The notes under the pieces were generated by a model, which was not told the origin of the DNA, did no database searches, and saw nothing but the letters and a program-made list of their open reading frames with translations. DNA of 64,000 nucleotides. Origin: an uncultured Sphingomonadaceae bacterium. GTDB taxonomy: Bacteria > Pseudomonadota > Alphaproteobacteria > Sphingomonadales > Sphingomonadaceae. Of this stretch, positions 24,380 to 33,567 are shown piece by piece (within the stretch, counting starts at the first letter, position 1; every line of letters starts with the position of its first letter). The translations under genes were made by a program, and so were the position numbers. Location: contig CANNFX010000001.1 in assembly GCA_947504025.1 (NCBI GenBank), positions 719,501-783,500 of the forward strand. The letters are read 5' to 3'.

Positions 24380-25237
24380 ATGGGCAATATCTGGCAAGAT
24401 CATAAGGGATCGCTCGTCGCTATCGGCATCGCGCTCGTGGCACTGTTTTCGACCATTATCGTCGTCCCTGAAACCCAACAGGGGGTGGTGATACGTACTG
24501 GTGAACCGGTTCGTGTGATCAACAAATTTCGTCCCGGTCAAGACTATGGCGAAACGGGTGCGGGCGTCCAATGGCGCATTCCAATCATCGAGCGGGTCGA
24601 ATATGTCGATAAGCGCATCCTCGATCTGGATATGGAGCGCGAGCAAGTTCTTTCGAGTGATCAGCAGCGTTTGCAGGTCGACGCTTATGCGCGTTTCCGC
24701 GTTATCGATCCGGTTCTAATGGTTGAGCGCGCAGGCACAACGCAGGGCCTTCGTGCACAGCTTGAACCAATCCTCAACTCGGTTGTCCGGCAGGAGTTGG
24801 GACGGTTTACTTTCGCAGCAATGCTGACTGCAGAGCGCGGAACAGCCATGTCCAACATCACTCGAAAAATGGATGAAGAGGCTCGAGCCTATGGCGCTCA
24901 AGTGATTGATGTTCGCATCAAACGGACCGACCTTCCCGAAGGAACGCCGCTCGTTGCTGCGTTTACTCGTATGGAAACTGATCGCCAGCGCGAAGCCGCG
25001 ACAATCCGTGCACAAGGCCGTAAGAACGCTCAGATCATCCGCGCCGAAGCTAACGCAAAGGCCGCTAAGATTTATGCTGACAGTTACGGCAAGGATCCTG
25101 CGTTCTACGACTTCTACCGCGCAATGCAGAGCTATGACACGACGTTCGGCAAGGCAGCGGCAGGTCAGACCAAGGGCGAAAGCAGCATCATTCTGTCGCC
25201 GGATAATGAATACCTGCGCCAGTTCCGCGGCCGCTGA
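24380..25237 (+). CDS. hflC: HflC, membrane protease regulator
   Basis: A 285-residue partner of HflK. An N-terminal transmembrane helix (LVAIGIALVALFSTIIVV) precedes the SPFH domain (PETQQGVVIRTGEPVR), the conserved RTDLPEG segment and the C-terminal YADSYGKDPAFYDFYRAMQSYD and LSPDNEYLRQF. It follows hflK by two bases and precedes the Do-type protease, forming a membrane and periplasmic protein quality-control cluster. Confidence 0.93.
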   Translation: MGNIWQDHKGSLVAIGIALVALFSTIIVVPETQQGVVIRTGEPVRVINKFRPGQDYGETGAGVQWRIPIIERVEYVDKRILDLDMEREQVLSSDQQRLQVDAYARFRVIDPVLMVERAGTTQGLRAQLEPILNSVVRQELGRFTFAAMLTAERGTAMSNITRKMDEEARAYGAQVIDVRIKRTDLPEGTPLVAAFTRMETDRQREAATIRAQGRKNAQIIRAEANAKAAKIYADSYGKDPAFYDFYRAMQSYDTTFGKAAAGQTKGESSIILSPDNEYLRQFRGR

Positions 25238-25357
25238 AAGCTCGAAAATTGGTACATCGGGCTCCGCTCCATTCAATGAGCGTTCAGCCCGGTTGGCGTG
25301 AATGGGGGAATAACTACGGGCGTAATCGCGCCTGTTGAGACAAACAAAGAGGATTTT

Positions 25358-26875
25358 GTGCCTGTGCGTTACGCTTACGGAATTTCAACTGCTCTCCTAC
25401 TCGGCGGTGCTGCCATTACTCTGGCAACCGGCTATCCAGCAGGAGCGCAAGTCGCTCAGAACGAAAACATGCGGATTGCCAATGCCGTGCCCCGTGCAGG
25501 CGCTCCGGCCAGTTTCGCTAATCTAACCGAACAATTGCAGCCGGCTGTGGTCAACATCTCCACCCGCCAGCGCGTGCAGGTCAACGCTAACCCCTTTGCC
25601 GGCACACCCTTGGCCGAAATGTTCGGTAATCGCGGCGGGCAACCGCAAACGCGTGAAGCACAGTCGCTTGGTTCAGGCTTCATCATCAGCGCAGACGGCT
25701 ATGTCGTGACCAACAACCACGTGGTCAGCCCCAGCGGACGCGGCACAGTGGAAGAGATCACTGTCACCATGCCAGACGGCGCTGAATATCCCGCAGAGCT
25801 GGTCGGCAAAGATCCTGATTCGGATCTCGCTGTACTTAAGATCAAACGCGGCGATGCCTTCCCCTTTGTGAAATTCGGCAATTCGGGTGAAGCGCGCGTT
25901 GGCGATTGGGTTATTGCGATCGGCAACCCCTTCGGTCTGGGCGGCACGGTTACATCGGGCATCGTCTCGGCTGTACTACGTAACACCGGACAAGGCGGTG
26001 CTTATGATCGCTTCATTCAGACCGATGCCAGCATCAACCGCGGTAATTCCGGCGGTCCGATGTTCGACATGCAAGGCAATGTCATCGGCATCAACAATGC
26101 GATCTTCTCGCCATCGGGCGGTAGCGTAGGTATCGGCTTTGCTATCCCGGCAGACGTCGCGAGCCCGATCGTGAACAAGCTGATCGCGGGCGAGGAAATC
26201 GAACGCGGCTATCTAGGTGTCCAGATTCGTCCGGTGGGTGACGATCTTGCGAGCGCACTTGGCCTTGGTGACAAGAACGGCGAATTCATCGCCGCAGTCG
26301 AGCCTGATGAAGCGGCGGACAAAGCTGGCATCAGGCCAGGCGATGTCGTGGTGAAGGTGAACAACAAACCCGTTACTTCAAAACAGACGTTGTCTTTCCT
26401 TGTCGCGAATGTCGCACCTAGTACTACGATTCCAATCGAATTGATCCGCGAAGGCACGCGGCGCACAGTAAATGTGACAGTCGGCAAGCGCCCCTCGCAA
26501 GAAGAGATGCGTCAATCACAATTGTTCCAAGGCAATGACGAGGATACGCCGGGCGAACCGAGCATGGACGAAGGCACCGTAACAAAATCGCTTGGATTGC
26601 AGGTCGTCCCGGTCACGCCACGTATCGCGCGCCAGCTTGGTATGCCGGCAGATACCCGGGGTCTCGCCATTGGCGCGGTCGACCCGAGCTCAGATGCCAG
26701 CACCAAGGGCCTGCAGCGCCGCGACGTCATTTTGAGCGCAAACTACAAGGACGTATCGACGGTTGAAGAGCTCGACGCTGTGGTGGCCAAGGCACGCGAA
26801 GATGGCCGCGAGGCAATACTCCTAAGTGTCAGGCGCGGTGCCAGAGTTCAATTCTATCCAATCCGCTTGCGCTGA
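25358..26875 (+). CDS. degP: Periplasmic serine protease of the Do/HtrA family
   Basis: About 505 residues. GTG at 25358 or 25364 (AGAGGA just upstream) gives a signal peptide (YGISTALLLGGAAITLATG). The trypsin-like domain has the His in VTNNHVV, the Asp in DSDLAVLKI and the Ser in NRGNSGGPMF. Two PDZ domains follow (about IERGYLGVQIRPV onward and LGLQVVPVTPRIAR onward). It degrades or refolds damaged envelope proteins. An in-frame upstream start at 25298 lacks a binding site. A strong bidirectional terminator follows 240 bases after the stop. Confidence 0.9.
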   Translation: MPVRYAYGISTALLLGGAAITLATGYPAGAQVAQNENMRIANAVPRAGAPASFANLTEQLQPAVVNISTRQRVQVNANPFAGTPLAEMFGNRGGQPQTREAQSLGSGFIISADGYVVTNNHVVSPSGRGTVEEITVTMPDGAEYPAELVGKDPDSDLAVLKIKRGDAFPFVKFGNSGEARVGDWVIAIGNPFGLGGTVTSGIVSAVLRNTGQGGAYDRFIQTDASINRGNSGGPMFDMQGNVIGINNAIFSPSGGSVGIGFAIPADVASPIVNKLIAGEEIERGYLGVQIRPVGDDLASALGLGDKNGEFIAAVEPDEAADKAGIRPGDVVVKVNNKPVTSKQTLSFLVANVAPSTTIPIELIREGTRRTVNVTVGKRPSQEEMRQSQLFQGNDEDTPGEPSMDEGTVTKSLGLQVVPVTPRIARQLGMPADTRGLAIGAVDPSSDASTKGLQRRDVILSANYKDVSTVEELDAVVAKAREDGREAILLSVRRGARVQFYPIRLR

Positions 26876-27118
26876 CTGGTTCGGCACATAGGCCATACGC
26901 AGTCTTACGAGGTTGTACTGATCTCTAAAGCATGTTCCAATTTGTCTTGTCCTGAGTGGCACTTCCACGCTTGCTAATTCAGTTGGGTATAGCTCAAACA
27001 CCCAAAACTCCTTCAAGCCCTGTGGCTTGCCCGGTTCCAGTTGCCAACTGGACTTTTTGGGGCGGTGCAATTGCCCTGTCTAAATTGCTAGAGTTCTGAC
27101 AAGAGCTTATCAACAAAA

Positions 27119-27152
27119 AGCCCCGGCTCTCATCGCGAGGCCGGGGCTTTTT
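27119..27152. terminator. Bidirectional intrinsic terminator
   Basis: AGCCCCGGC (27119-27127) pairs with GCCGGGGCT (27140-27148); an A-run precedes and a T-run follows, so it works on both strands. It lies between the convergent degP and PBP1a genes. The 240 bases between the degP stop and this hairpin hold no clear gene. Confidence 0.9.
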
Positions 27153-27180
27153 CTTGCGCTGATGTAACGATTGCCACCTG

Positions 27181-29373
27181 CTAATCCGGCGGCAAGGTCC
27201 CGCCAGTTGCTTGTTCGAGGAAATCATCGCTCGCTGCTTGCGGTGGATCCTGCTTGGCAGGCGGCAGGGCTTCCGGCCGTGGCGGCGGGCGTTGGCCGGG
27301 TGGTACCGGTTGCTCTCCATTGCGCGGCGTTCCGTTGCCCGGGCGCACGGTCACACCGTCGCGGCCATCTGTATCGGGCACTTCGGTGTTGGGATCGAAC
27401 GGCACCTCTCCTGCCGGATCGGGTGCGCCCGGTTCGATCAGATTGCCTTGCTCATCGATGAAATAGTAATCGTCGGGATTGCCATAAAGAAACTCATCAT
27501 CGGGTTCGAGCTGCCATTCGGGTAACTTCAGATCCGTGTCGAATTCTTCCACCGGCCGCCCCTTCACTGCATAACGCATAAAGGATGCAAATGCCTGGGC
27601 CGGAGCGCGGCCACCTTGAAGCCCGCTGACCCGTTTGGCGTCATCGCGGCCCATCCAAACACCGGTTGTTATCCCGCTAGAGAAGCCAAGAAACCAACCA
27701 TCCTTGTTCGAATTTGTCGTCCCGGTTTTTCCTGCAACTGGCCGCCCGATTTGGGCCGCTCTGCCTGTGCCAGTATTGACCGTGGTTTGCAGCAAGTCAG
27801 TAATGCCGGCCGCGACATATTCGGGCACTAGCTGTGTCGTACGGGCCCTTTCATGCTCGTACAAAACCTCGCCGCTGGCAGTTTCAACCTTCAGAATGCC
27901 ATATGGCTCTATCGATCGGCCGCGCGCACTGACGGAGGCAAAGGCACGGGTCATATCAAGTACTCGCACCTCATTCGAACCAAGAACCATCGAAGGATAG
28001 GTGGAAATCGGCGTTGAAATACCGAAGCGCCGGGCCATGCTGGCGACGGTGCCAAAGCCAACTTCATTGCCTAGCTGCGCAGCGACGGTGTTTTTTGAAT
28101 ATGCGAATGCCGTTCGAACATCCATTTCACCCGAGAAGCCGCCGCCAGAATTCTTTGGAGACCACCCGTCAATCGTCACCGGCGTGTCGACCACACGGTC
28201 TGACGGTGTGTAGCCAGCCTCAAGTGCAGCGAGATAGACAAACAGTTTCCACGCTGAACCGGGCTGACGCATCGCATTTGTTGCGCGATTATAGTTAGAG
28301 GTCACGTAATCCGTGCCGCCAACAAGAGCTAAGATCGCCCCGTCGCGATCCATGCTCACAAGCGCGCCCTGCGCACCATTTGGCGTGTTAGCCTTGATCG
28401 AAGCGGTTGCCGCTCGTTGCATCCCGACATCAAGCGTCGTCCAAACCTCGATCGGTTCGAAAGTCTCGGGCAACAAAATGTCGAGCTGCGGCAATGCCCA
28501 ATCGGTGAAATATCGAACCGAGTTTTGACCCGTGTCCTTCTTCACCTTCACAGTCTCAGGGTTTACGTTGGCTTCGTTCGAACTGATCCGACCCTGTTCA
28601 CGCATCAAACGCAGTACAATGTTTGCGCGGCTGACCGCAGCATCAACGTCCGCAGTAGGAGAATAACGTGAGGGTGCCTTCACCAGGCCGGCGATAATCG
28701 CCGCCTCGCCCACGGATAGGTCCGTTGCAGGGTGACTGAAGAACTTACGGCTTGCGCTATCAACCCCGTAGGCCCCGCCGCCAAAATAAACCTTGTTGAG
28801 GTAGAGTTCGAGAATCTGTTCCTTGGTAAATTTGCTTTCCAGCGCCATCGCCAAAACCGCCTCACGCGCCTTGCGGTCGATGCTGCGGTTGGAATTTAGA
28901 AACAGGTTACGCGCCAGCTGCTGCGTAATCGTCGAGGTCGCTTTGATCCGGCCGCCGCCAGTGGCACTGTTGTAAAGCGCGCGCATCAGGCCAAGTGGAT
29001 CTATTCCGAAATGCGAACGGAAACGGCGGTCTTCGACCGCAACCATCGCTTCTTTCATAACTTCAGGAATTTCGCTGCTGTCGAGCCATTTGCCATAACT
29101 GGGGCCGAGCGACACGATCTCGCTACCGTCACGGGCGCGAACAACGATTGTCTGTGCGTTGTTGGTCGCTTTGAGAGAAGAATAGGACGGCAAAGAACGG
29201 GCGGCAAACATCACCGAGAAGGCCAACATCAACGCACCAAGCAGCGCGAAGCCAGTGCCCCAGAAGAATATCCTCCTGAACCAGCGTGCTACAAAGCCGC
29301 GTTCGGGCTTTTCCTGTTTTGTCTTTGCAGCGGCACGCTTACTCGCGCGCCGCCGCTCGCCTCGTTTTGCCAT
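27181..29373 (-). CDS. Penicillin-binding protein 1A family
   Basis: A 730-residue bifunctional peptidoglycan synthase. A cytoplasmic basic N-terminus and one transmembrane segment (FFWGTGFALLGALMLAFSVMF) lead to the glycosyltransferase domain, with its catalytic EDRRFRSHFG and TITQQLARNLFL. The transpeptidase domain has the SxxK serine in QPGSAWKLF, SxN in YSKNT and KTG in AGKTGTTNSNKDGWFLG. The last 100 residues are Pro/Asp-rich and probably disordered. The usual motif residue after the catalytic serine is often Phe; here it is Trp. It stands alone, convergent with degP. Confidence 0.92.
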   Translation of the reverse strand: MAKRGERRRASKRAAAKTKQEKPERGFVARWFRRIFFWGTGFALLGALMLAFSVMFAARSLPSYSSLKATNNAQTIVVRARDGSEIVSLGPSYGKWLDSSEIPEVMKEAMVAVEDRRFRSHFGIDPLGLMRALYNSATGGGRIKATSTITQQLARNLFLNSNRSIDRKAREAVLAMALESKFTKEQILELYLNKVYFGGGAYGVDSASRKFFSHPATDLSVGEAAIIAGLVKAPSRYSPTADVDAAVSRANIVLRLMREQGRISSNEANVNPETVKVKKDTGQNSVRYFTDWALPQLDILLPETFEPIEVWTTLDVGMQRAATASIKANTPNGAQGALVSMDRDGAILALVGGTDYVTSNYNRATNAMRQPGSAWKLFVYLAALEAGYTPSDRVVDTPVTIDGWSPKNSGGGFSGEMDVRTAFAYSKNTVAAQLGNEVGFGTVASMARRFGISTPISTYPSMVLGSNEVRVLDMTRAFASVSARGRSIEPYGILKVETASGEVLYEHERARTTQLVPEYVAAGITDLLQTTVNTGTGRAAQIGRPVAGKTGTTNSNKDGWFLGFSSGITTGVWMGRDDAKRVSGLQGGRAPAQAFASFMRYAVKGRPVEEFDTDLKLPEWQLEPDDEFLYGNPDDYYFIDEQGNLIEPGAPDPAGEVPFDPNTEVPDTDGRDGVTVRPGNGTPRNGEQPVPPGQRPPPRPEALPPAKQDPPQAASDDFLEQATGGTLPPD

Positions 29374-29451
29374 GTGGCTACGCGGCCCCTTTTCTCACCA
29401 TCCAATTCCCTATTGCGATGCATAGGCCTTCAGTAACCCGGCGTGAACGGC

Positions 29452-29479
29452 AAAAACGCAGGCGCCTGTGGACCACAGG
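29452..29479 (-). terminator. Weak terminator-like hairpin after msrB
   Basis: CCTGTGG (29465-29471) and CCACAGG (29473-29479) are exact arms. On the minus strand a run of five T follows eight bases later. The distance from stem to T-run makes this only a possible terminator. Confidence 0.3.
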
Positions 29480-29488
29480 GCTCACGGC

Positions 29489-29890
29489 TCAATCTTTGGG
29501 TTTGAAATTGAGCGCTGCGCTGTTGATACAATAACGCAATCCGGTCTGATCCTGAGGGCCATCGGGGAATACATGTCCCAAATGCCCCTCACACTTGGAG
29601 CAGCGCACTTCAGTGCGGATCATCCCGTGCGTCACGTCGCGCAATTCCTCGACGTTTTTTTCTCCGGCAGGGCGCACAAAACTTGGCCAGCCGCAGCCGC
29701 TATCGAACTTATCATCACTTTCGAATACAGCGGTTCCGCAACCGGCACATTTGTATTCGCCCTGTTCCTTGTGGCCGTCATACTCGCCAGTGAAAGCCCG
29801 CTCCGTCCCAGCTTCGCGTAGAACATGATATTGCTCCGGCGTCAGCTTGGCACGCCACTCAGCATCGGTGAGTTCGGTTTTGTCAGTCAT
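29489..29890 (-). CDS. msrB: Peptide methionine-R-sulfoxide reductase
   Basis: A 133-residue MsrB, the counterpart of msrA for the R epimer. Two CxxC pairs bind zinc (YKCAGCGTAVF and VRCSKCEGHLGHVF). GCGWPSF is the substrate region, and RYCINSAALNF near the end carries the catalytic Cys. It is monocistronic, transcribed in the same direction as the PBP gene. Confidence 0.95.
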   Translation of the reverse strand: MTDKTELTDAEWRAKLTPEQYHVLREAGTERAFTGEYDGHKEQGEYKCAGCGTAVFESDDKFDSGCGWPSFVRPAGEKNVEELRDVTHGMIRTEVRCSKCEGHLGHVFPDGPQDQTGLRYCINSAALNFKPKD

Positions 29891-30008
29891 GCGGGCTCTC
29901 CTTTAGTAGGAGATATGGGGTGTATGAAGCGAAACGCCAAGGTTGCCGCCGGTTCTGGATCACCGCAGGCGGCAAGCGAATGGCGGCCCGCATATGACAT
30001 TCAACAAA

Positions 30009-30680
30009 CTACGCGTTTACGTCCGCGTAGTGGCTTGGTGGCTGGATCACCTCCATCCGCTCGGACAATAGCGGCCGGAAACTGGGCCGGCTTTTGAACA
30101 CGGAATACCAGCCGCGTGACTGTTCGTGACCGGACCAGTCGATCCCCCCAAGATAGTCGGCCACCGATATTTGCGCTGCAGCGGTAAGGTCGGCAAGACT
30201 CATCTGAGCGCCCGCCAACCAGGGCCGATGATCGATCAAATAATCAATATAGTCGAGATGGCCATGCGCCAGCTTCATTGCTTCGCGCAGCACGCGTGAA
30301 TCTGGCGGTTGTCGATAGATAAGACGCTTCTTCATCCGTTCGTGGAGCAGCGGCCCCGTTACATCACTAAAGAAATTTTCATCGAACAAGGCAACCAGCC
30401 TACGAATCTCAGCTCGATTAGACGATGTGCCATTGATCATAGGCGATTTTTCAACCGTCTCTTCGAAATATTCACAGATCGCGCGGCTATCCAGCAGGGT
30501 CATACCCTTGTCTGGATTATGCAGAACTGGTGTGCGCCCAGCTGGGTTCAGCGCGAGAAATTCGTCACGCCCCTCCCACGGGTTTTCGCGCCATAGCTCG
30601 TAGGCAACGCCCTTCTCGCTCAGCAAAAGACGTAGCTTTCGGCTGAACGGACAGAGCGGGAATTGATGGAGTTGCCACAT
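30009..30680 (-). CDS. Glutathione S-transferase family protein
   Basis: A 223-residue GST-like protein. The thioredoxin-fold N-terminal part begins WQLHQFPLCPFSRKLRLLLSE, with the CPFS motif where a catalytic Cys or Ser is expected; NPAGRTPVL and LLDSRAICEYFEE form the glutathione site. The C-terminal helical domain has WLAGAQMSLADLTAAAQ, the conserved N-capping region. The substrate is unknown. Its location next to glutathione-dependent formaldehyde genes may be coincidence, since a small exported-protein gene lies between. Confidence 0.85.
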   Translation of the reverse strand: MWQLHQFPLCPFSRKLRLLLSEKGVAYELWRENPWEGRDEFLALNPAGRTPVLHNPDKGMTLLDSRAICEYFEETVEKSPMINGTSSNRAEIRRLVALFDENFFSDVTGPLLHERMKKRLIYRQPPDSRVLREAMKLAHGHLDYIDYLIDHRPWLAGAQMSLADLTAAAQISVADYLGGIDWSGHEQSRGWYSVFKSRPSFRPLLSERMEVIQPPSHYADVNA

Positions 30681-30729
30681 ATGATTTGCTCATGCCGTAA
30701 GGCATCAATTCAGTCCAGCGTGATTAGCC

Positions 30730-31152
30730 TCAAGAATTGACGCGTGCTTGTTCGACCGATTGTTCGATTTGCTCGGCCATTTCTCTTAAGGCGGGGAGCA
30801 TTGCTTCAAGACCTTCTGCCATATCACCCATCATAGTCATCGCCTGTGGCAGTTCTTCACGCACCATCGCTGGCATGTCGTCGGCATCTGTTCCGGCGAG
30901 TTCACGCAAGGTCGCGTCCTGGTCCACCTCATCCGAGATATCTGGGTCAACCTTAGCCATAGCCTCAACTAACGGAGCCACGGGTATATCAAGCAACGCT
31001 TCCAAAAGAGTAGAAAGCGTTACGGCGGCAACTTGCTGCGTCGCCGGATCATTGAGCACTTCGGCCGCGCCGGATAGCTCGCTGTCTTGGGCCACGGCAG
31101 GCAGCGGTGTGATTGCTGCCAGTGCAGCAACGGTCATTGGCAAAATTCGCAT
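30730..31152 (-). CDS. Exported small acidic protein
   Basis: A 140-residue protein starting at the ATG at 31152 with AAGGAGG five bases upstream. A signal peptide (ILPMTVAALAAITPLPAVAQ, cleaved after AVAQ) precedes an acidic, Met-rich helical domain (DMPAMVREELPQAMTMMGDMAEGLEAML). No family is recognised. It is divergent from the formaldehyde dehydrogenase gene and could be regulated from the shared promoter region. Confidence 0.65.
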   Translation of the reverse strand: MRILPMTVAALAAITPLPAVAQDSELSGAAEVLNDPATQQVAAVTLSTLLEALLDIPVAPLVEAMAKVDPDISDEVDQDATLRELAGTDADDMPAMVREELPQAMTMMGDMAEGLEAMLPALREMAEQIEQSVEQARVNS

Positions 31153-31276
31153 GATGTCCTCCTTCGAAAGGGGCTGTTGAAACTCTTTTAGTTCATCTTC
31201 ACTGACCTTAATCTGAACAAACATATCTAAGCCAGGGTTCCTTGCAAGCCGGTGGAATTGCGATAGTGATGCAATC

Positions 31277-32383
31277 ATGAAAACACGCGCCGCAGTAGCC
31301 TTCGCTCCGAAACAACCACTCGAAATTGTCGAGCTCGATCTCGAAGGCCCCAAAGCCGGTGAAGTCCTGGTTGAAATTATGGCATCGGGTATTTGTCACA
31401 CTGACGCTTACACGCTCGACGGGCTAGACAGCGAGGGACTCTTCCCCAGCGTTCTTGGTCATGAAGGCGCGGGCATCGTGCGCGAAGTCGGCGCAGGCGT
31501 CACAAGCGTAGTCGTAGGGGATCATGTCATCCCGCTTTACACCCCTGAATGCCGCCAGTGTAAAATGTGTCTGAGCGGGAAAACAAACCTGTGTAGCGCG
31601 ATCCGCGAAACACAAGGCAAGGGCTTGATGCCCGATGGCACCTCGCGTTTCTCCTATAAGGGCGAAGCAATCTTTCACTATATGGGCTGCTCTACCTTTT
31701 CGAACTTTACCGTTCTTCCAGAAATCGCCTTAGCGAAAATCCGTGATGACGCGCCCTTTAACACCAGTTGCTACATCGGTTGCGGCGTCACCACAGGTGT
31801 TGGTGCAGTAGTCAACACAGCTAACGTAAAGCCGGGCGACAATATCGTAGTCTTCGGACTTGGCGGAATTGGCCTAAACGTACTGCAGGGCGCGAAGATG
31901 GCTGGTGCTGACCGGATAGTGGGCGTTGATATCAATCCCGGCCGGGAGGAATGGGGCCGGAAATTCGGAATGACCGATTTCGTCAATCCAAAAGATGTCG
32001 GCGATATCGTCGAAACGCTGGTCAATATGCTCGATGGTGGCGCAGATTACAGCTTCGATTGCACTGGTAACACCGATGTTATGCGCCAGGCGCTGGAATG
32101 CTGTCATAAAGGCTGGGGCACTAGCATTATCATTGGCGTTGCTGAGGCAGGAAAAACAATCGAAACCCGTCCCTTCCAACTTGTGACCGGGCGCAATTGG
32201 CGCGGCACAGCGTTTGGTGGAGCCAAGGGCCGGACCGATGTCCCAAAGATAGTCGACTGGTATATGGATGGAAAGATCCAGATCGACCCGATGATCACCC
32301 ACACGCTGACACTGGATGAAATCAACAAGGGTTTCGACCTTATGCATGCGGGCGAAAGCATTCGCAGCGTGGTGGTGTATTGA
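31277..32383 (+). CDS. frmA: S-(hydroxymethyl)glutathione dehydrogenase (class III ADH)
   Basis: A 368-residue zinc alcohol dehydrogenase of class III, which oxidises the glutathione-formaldehyde adduct. Cues are [31 protein letters not shown] (catalytic zinc Cys and His), [15 protein letters not shown] (structural zinc), and the Rossmann [14 protein letters not shown] with VDINPGREE. The next gene starts within its stop codon (TGATG). Together with frmB it forms a formaldehyde oxidation operon. Confidence 0.95.
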   Translation: MKTRAAVAFAPKQPLEIVELDLEGPKAGEVLVEIMASGICHTDAYTLDGLDSEGLFPSVLGHEGAGIVREVGAGVTSVVVGDHVIPLYTPECRQCKMCLSGKTNLCSAIRETQGKGLMPDGTSRFSYKGEAIFHYMGCSTFSNFTVLPEIALAKIRDDAPFNTSCYIGCGVTTGVGAVVNTANVKPGDNIVVFGLGGIGLNVLQGAKMAGADRIVGVDINPGREEWGRKFGMTDFVNPKDVGDIVETLVNMLDGGADYSFDCTGNTDVMRQALECCHKGWGTSIIIGVAEAGKTIETRPFQLVTGRNWRGTAFGGAKGRTDVPKIVDWYMDGKIQIDPMITHTLTLDEINKGFDLMHAGESIRSVVVY

Positions 32384-32739
32384 TGCCCACAAAGGTCAAT
32401 CTCGCCGAGAAATTCGCGCAATTCTCAGATCATTGGGCGCCGCGTATTGTGGCACGTTACAATGACAATGAAATCCGTCTGGCCAAGGCCGAAGGCGATT
32501 TCCAATGGCACAGCCACGAAGACAGCGATGAGTTATTTCTGATCATCAATGGCACGCTAACTATGGAATTTCGCGACCACTCAGAAGTATTGGAAGCAGG
32601 GCAAATGATTGTCATCCCAAGTGGTGTCGAACATCGGCCGCGTGCTCTGAATGGCGAAGTTCAAATGATCATCATCGATCCAAAGGATACTGCCAATACC
32701 GGCAACCACGCGACTGCCACCAAGGCAGTCCAGATTTAG
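32383..32739 (+). CDS. Cupin-domain protein
   Basis: A 118-residue small cupin: metal-binding residues in FQWHSHEDSDELFLIINGTLTMEFRD (HxH and E) and VIPSGVEHRPRAL (H). It overlaps the frmA stop by one base, so it belongs to the formaldehyde operon. Cupins are too diverse to give a reaction; a role in handling a pathway metabolite or sensing is inferred only from position. Confidence 0.8.
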   Translation: MPTKVNLAEKFAQFSDHWAPRIVARYNDNEIRLAKAEGDFQWHSHEDSDELFLIINGTLTMEFRDHSEVLEAGQMIVIPSGVEHRPRALNGEVQMIIIDPKDTANTGNHATATKAVQI

Positions 32740-32749
32740 GAGAGACGCA

Positions 32750-33139
32750 ATGCTAAATCACATCATGATTGGCTCAGGAGATATCGAGCGTTCAAAAGCA
32801 TTCTACAGCGCTGTATTGGGTGTTTTGGGTGCAGGTGAGCCGATGGCTCACGTCAATGACACCGGCCAAACCCGCTTGTTCTATATGCATGATGGCTCGA
32901 CCTTCAGCATTAGCGAACCGATCAATGGCGAGCCGGTAAACCCGTCTAACGGCAGTACAATCGGCTTCGTATGTAACTCCCCCGAACAAGTCGTGGAACT
33001 GCACGATATTGCAGTGGCCAATGGCGGCACCAGCATCGAAGATCCCCCCGGCCCACGCGAAGGCAGCATGGGAGTGATGCATCTGTGCTACTTCACCGAT
33101 CCGGATGGCCACAAGATATGCGGCATTCACCGCCCATAA
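32750..33139 (+). CDS. VOC/glyoxalase-family protein 1
   Basis: A 129-residue vicinal-oxygen-chelate protein (MLNHIMIGSGDIERSKAFYSAVLGVLG at the start, MHLCYFTDPDGHKICGIHRP at the end). AGGAGA sits before the ATG. It belongs to the formaldehyde operon and resembles the next gene closely, suggesting an ancient tandem duplication. The reaction is unknown; glyoxalase-type metal chemistry is possible, since His and Glu ligands are plausible. Confidence 0.8.
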   Translation: MLNHIMIGSGDIERSKAFYSAVLGVLGAGEPMAHVNDTGQTRLFYMHDGSTFSISEPINGEPVNPSNGSTIGFVCNSPEQVVELHDIAVANGGTSIEDPPGPREGSMGVMHLCYFTDPDGHKICGIHRP

Positions 33140-33180
33140 TCACCGAAAATTTCACGAAAAACAACGCAGGAGAGTGAATA

Positions 33181-33561
33181 ATGTTTAGCCACGTCATGCT
33201 GGGGGCCGATGATATCGACGCCGCCAAGAAATTCTACGACGCCTGCTTCACCGCATTGGGCGGCCGCGAAGGAATGATCGATCCCAAAGGCCGCATAATG
33301 TATATGCACAATGGCGGCATTTTCATCGTCACCAAACCAATCGATGGCAAACCCGCCTGCGGTGCCAACGGCGGCACAATCGGCTTTGCGGTCGACAGCC
33401 CTGAAATGGCCGAAGCGTGGCATGCAGCTGGTGTGGCCAATGGCGGTACTGCAATCGAAGATCCTCCGGGTATCCGTGAAGGCAACGGTATGCAGATGCA
33501 TCTTGCCTATCTGCGCGATCCCGCCGGCAACAAAGTCTGCACCATGATGCGGATGGGCTGA
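33181..33561 (+). CDS. VOC/glyoxalase-family protein 2
   Basis: A 126-residue paralogue of the previous gene. It shares MFSHVMLGADDIDAAKKFYDACF, SPEMAEAWHAAGVANGGTAIEDPPG and RDPAGNKVC with it. AGGAG precedes the ATG. The frmB-type hydrolase follows seven bases after the stop, so all five genes are likely one transcript. Confidence 0.82.
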   Translation: MFSHVMLGADDIDAAKKFYDACFTALGGREGMIDPKGRIMYMHNGGIFIVTKPIDGKPACGANGGTIGFAVDSPEMAEAWHAAGVANGGTAIEDPPGIREGNGMQMHLAYLRDPAGNKVCTMMRMG

Positions 33562-33567
33562 ACCTTC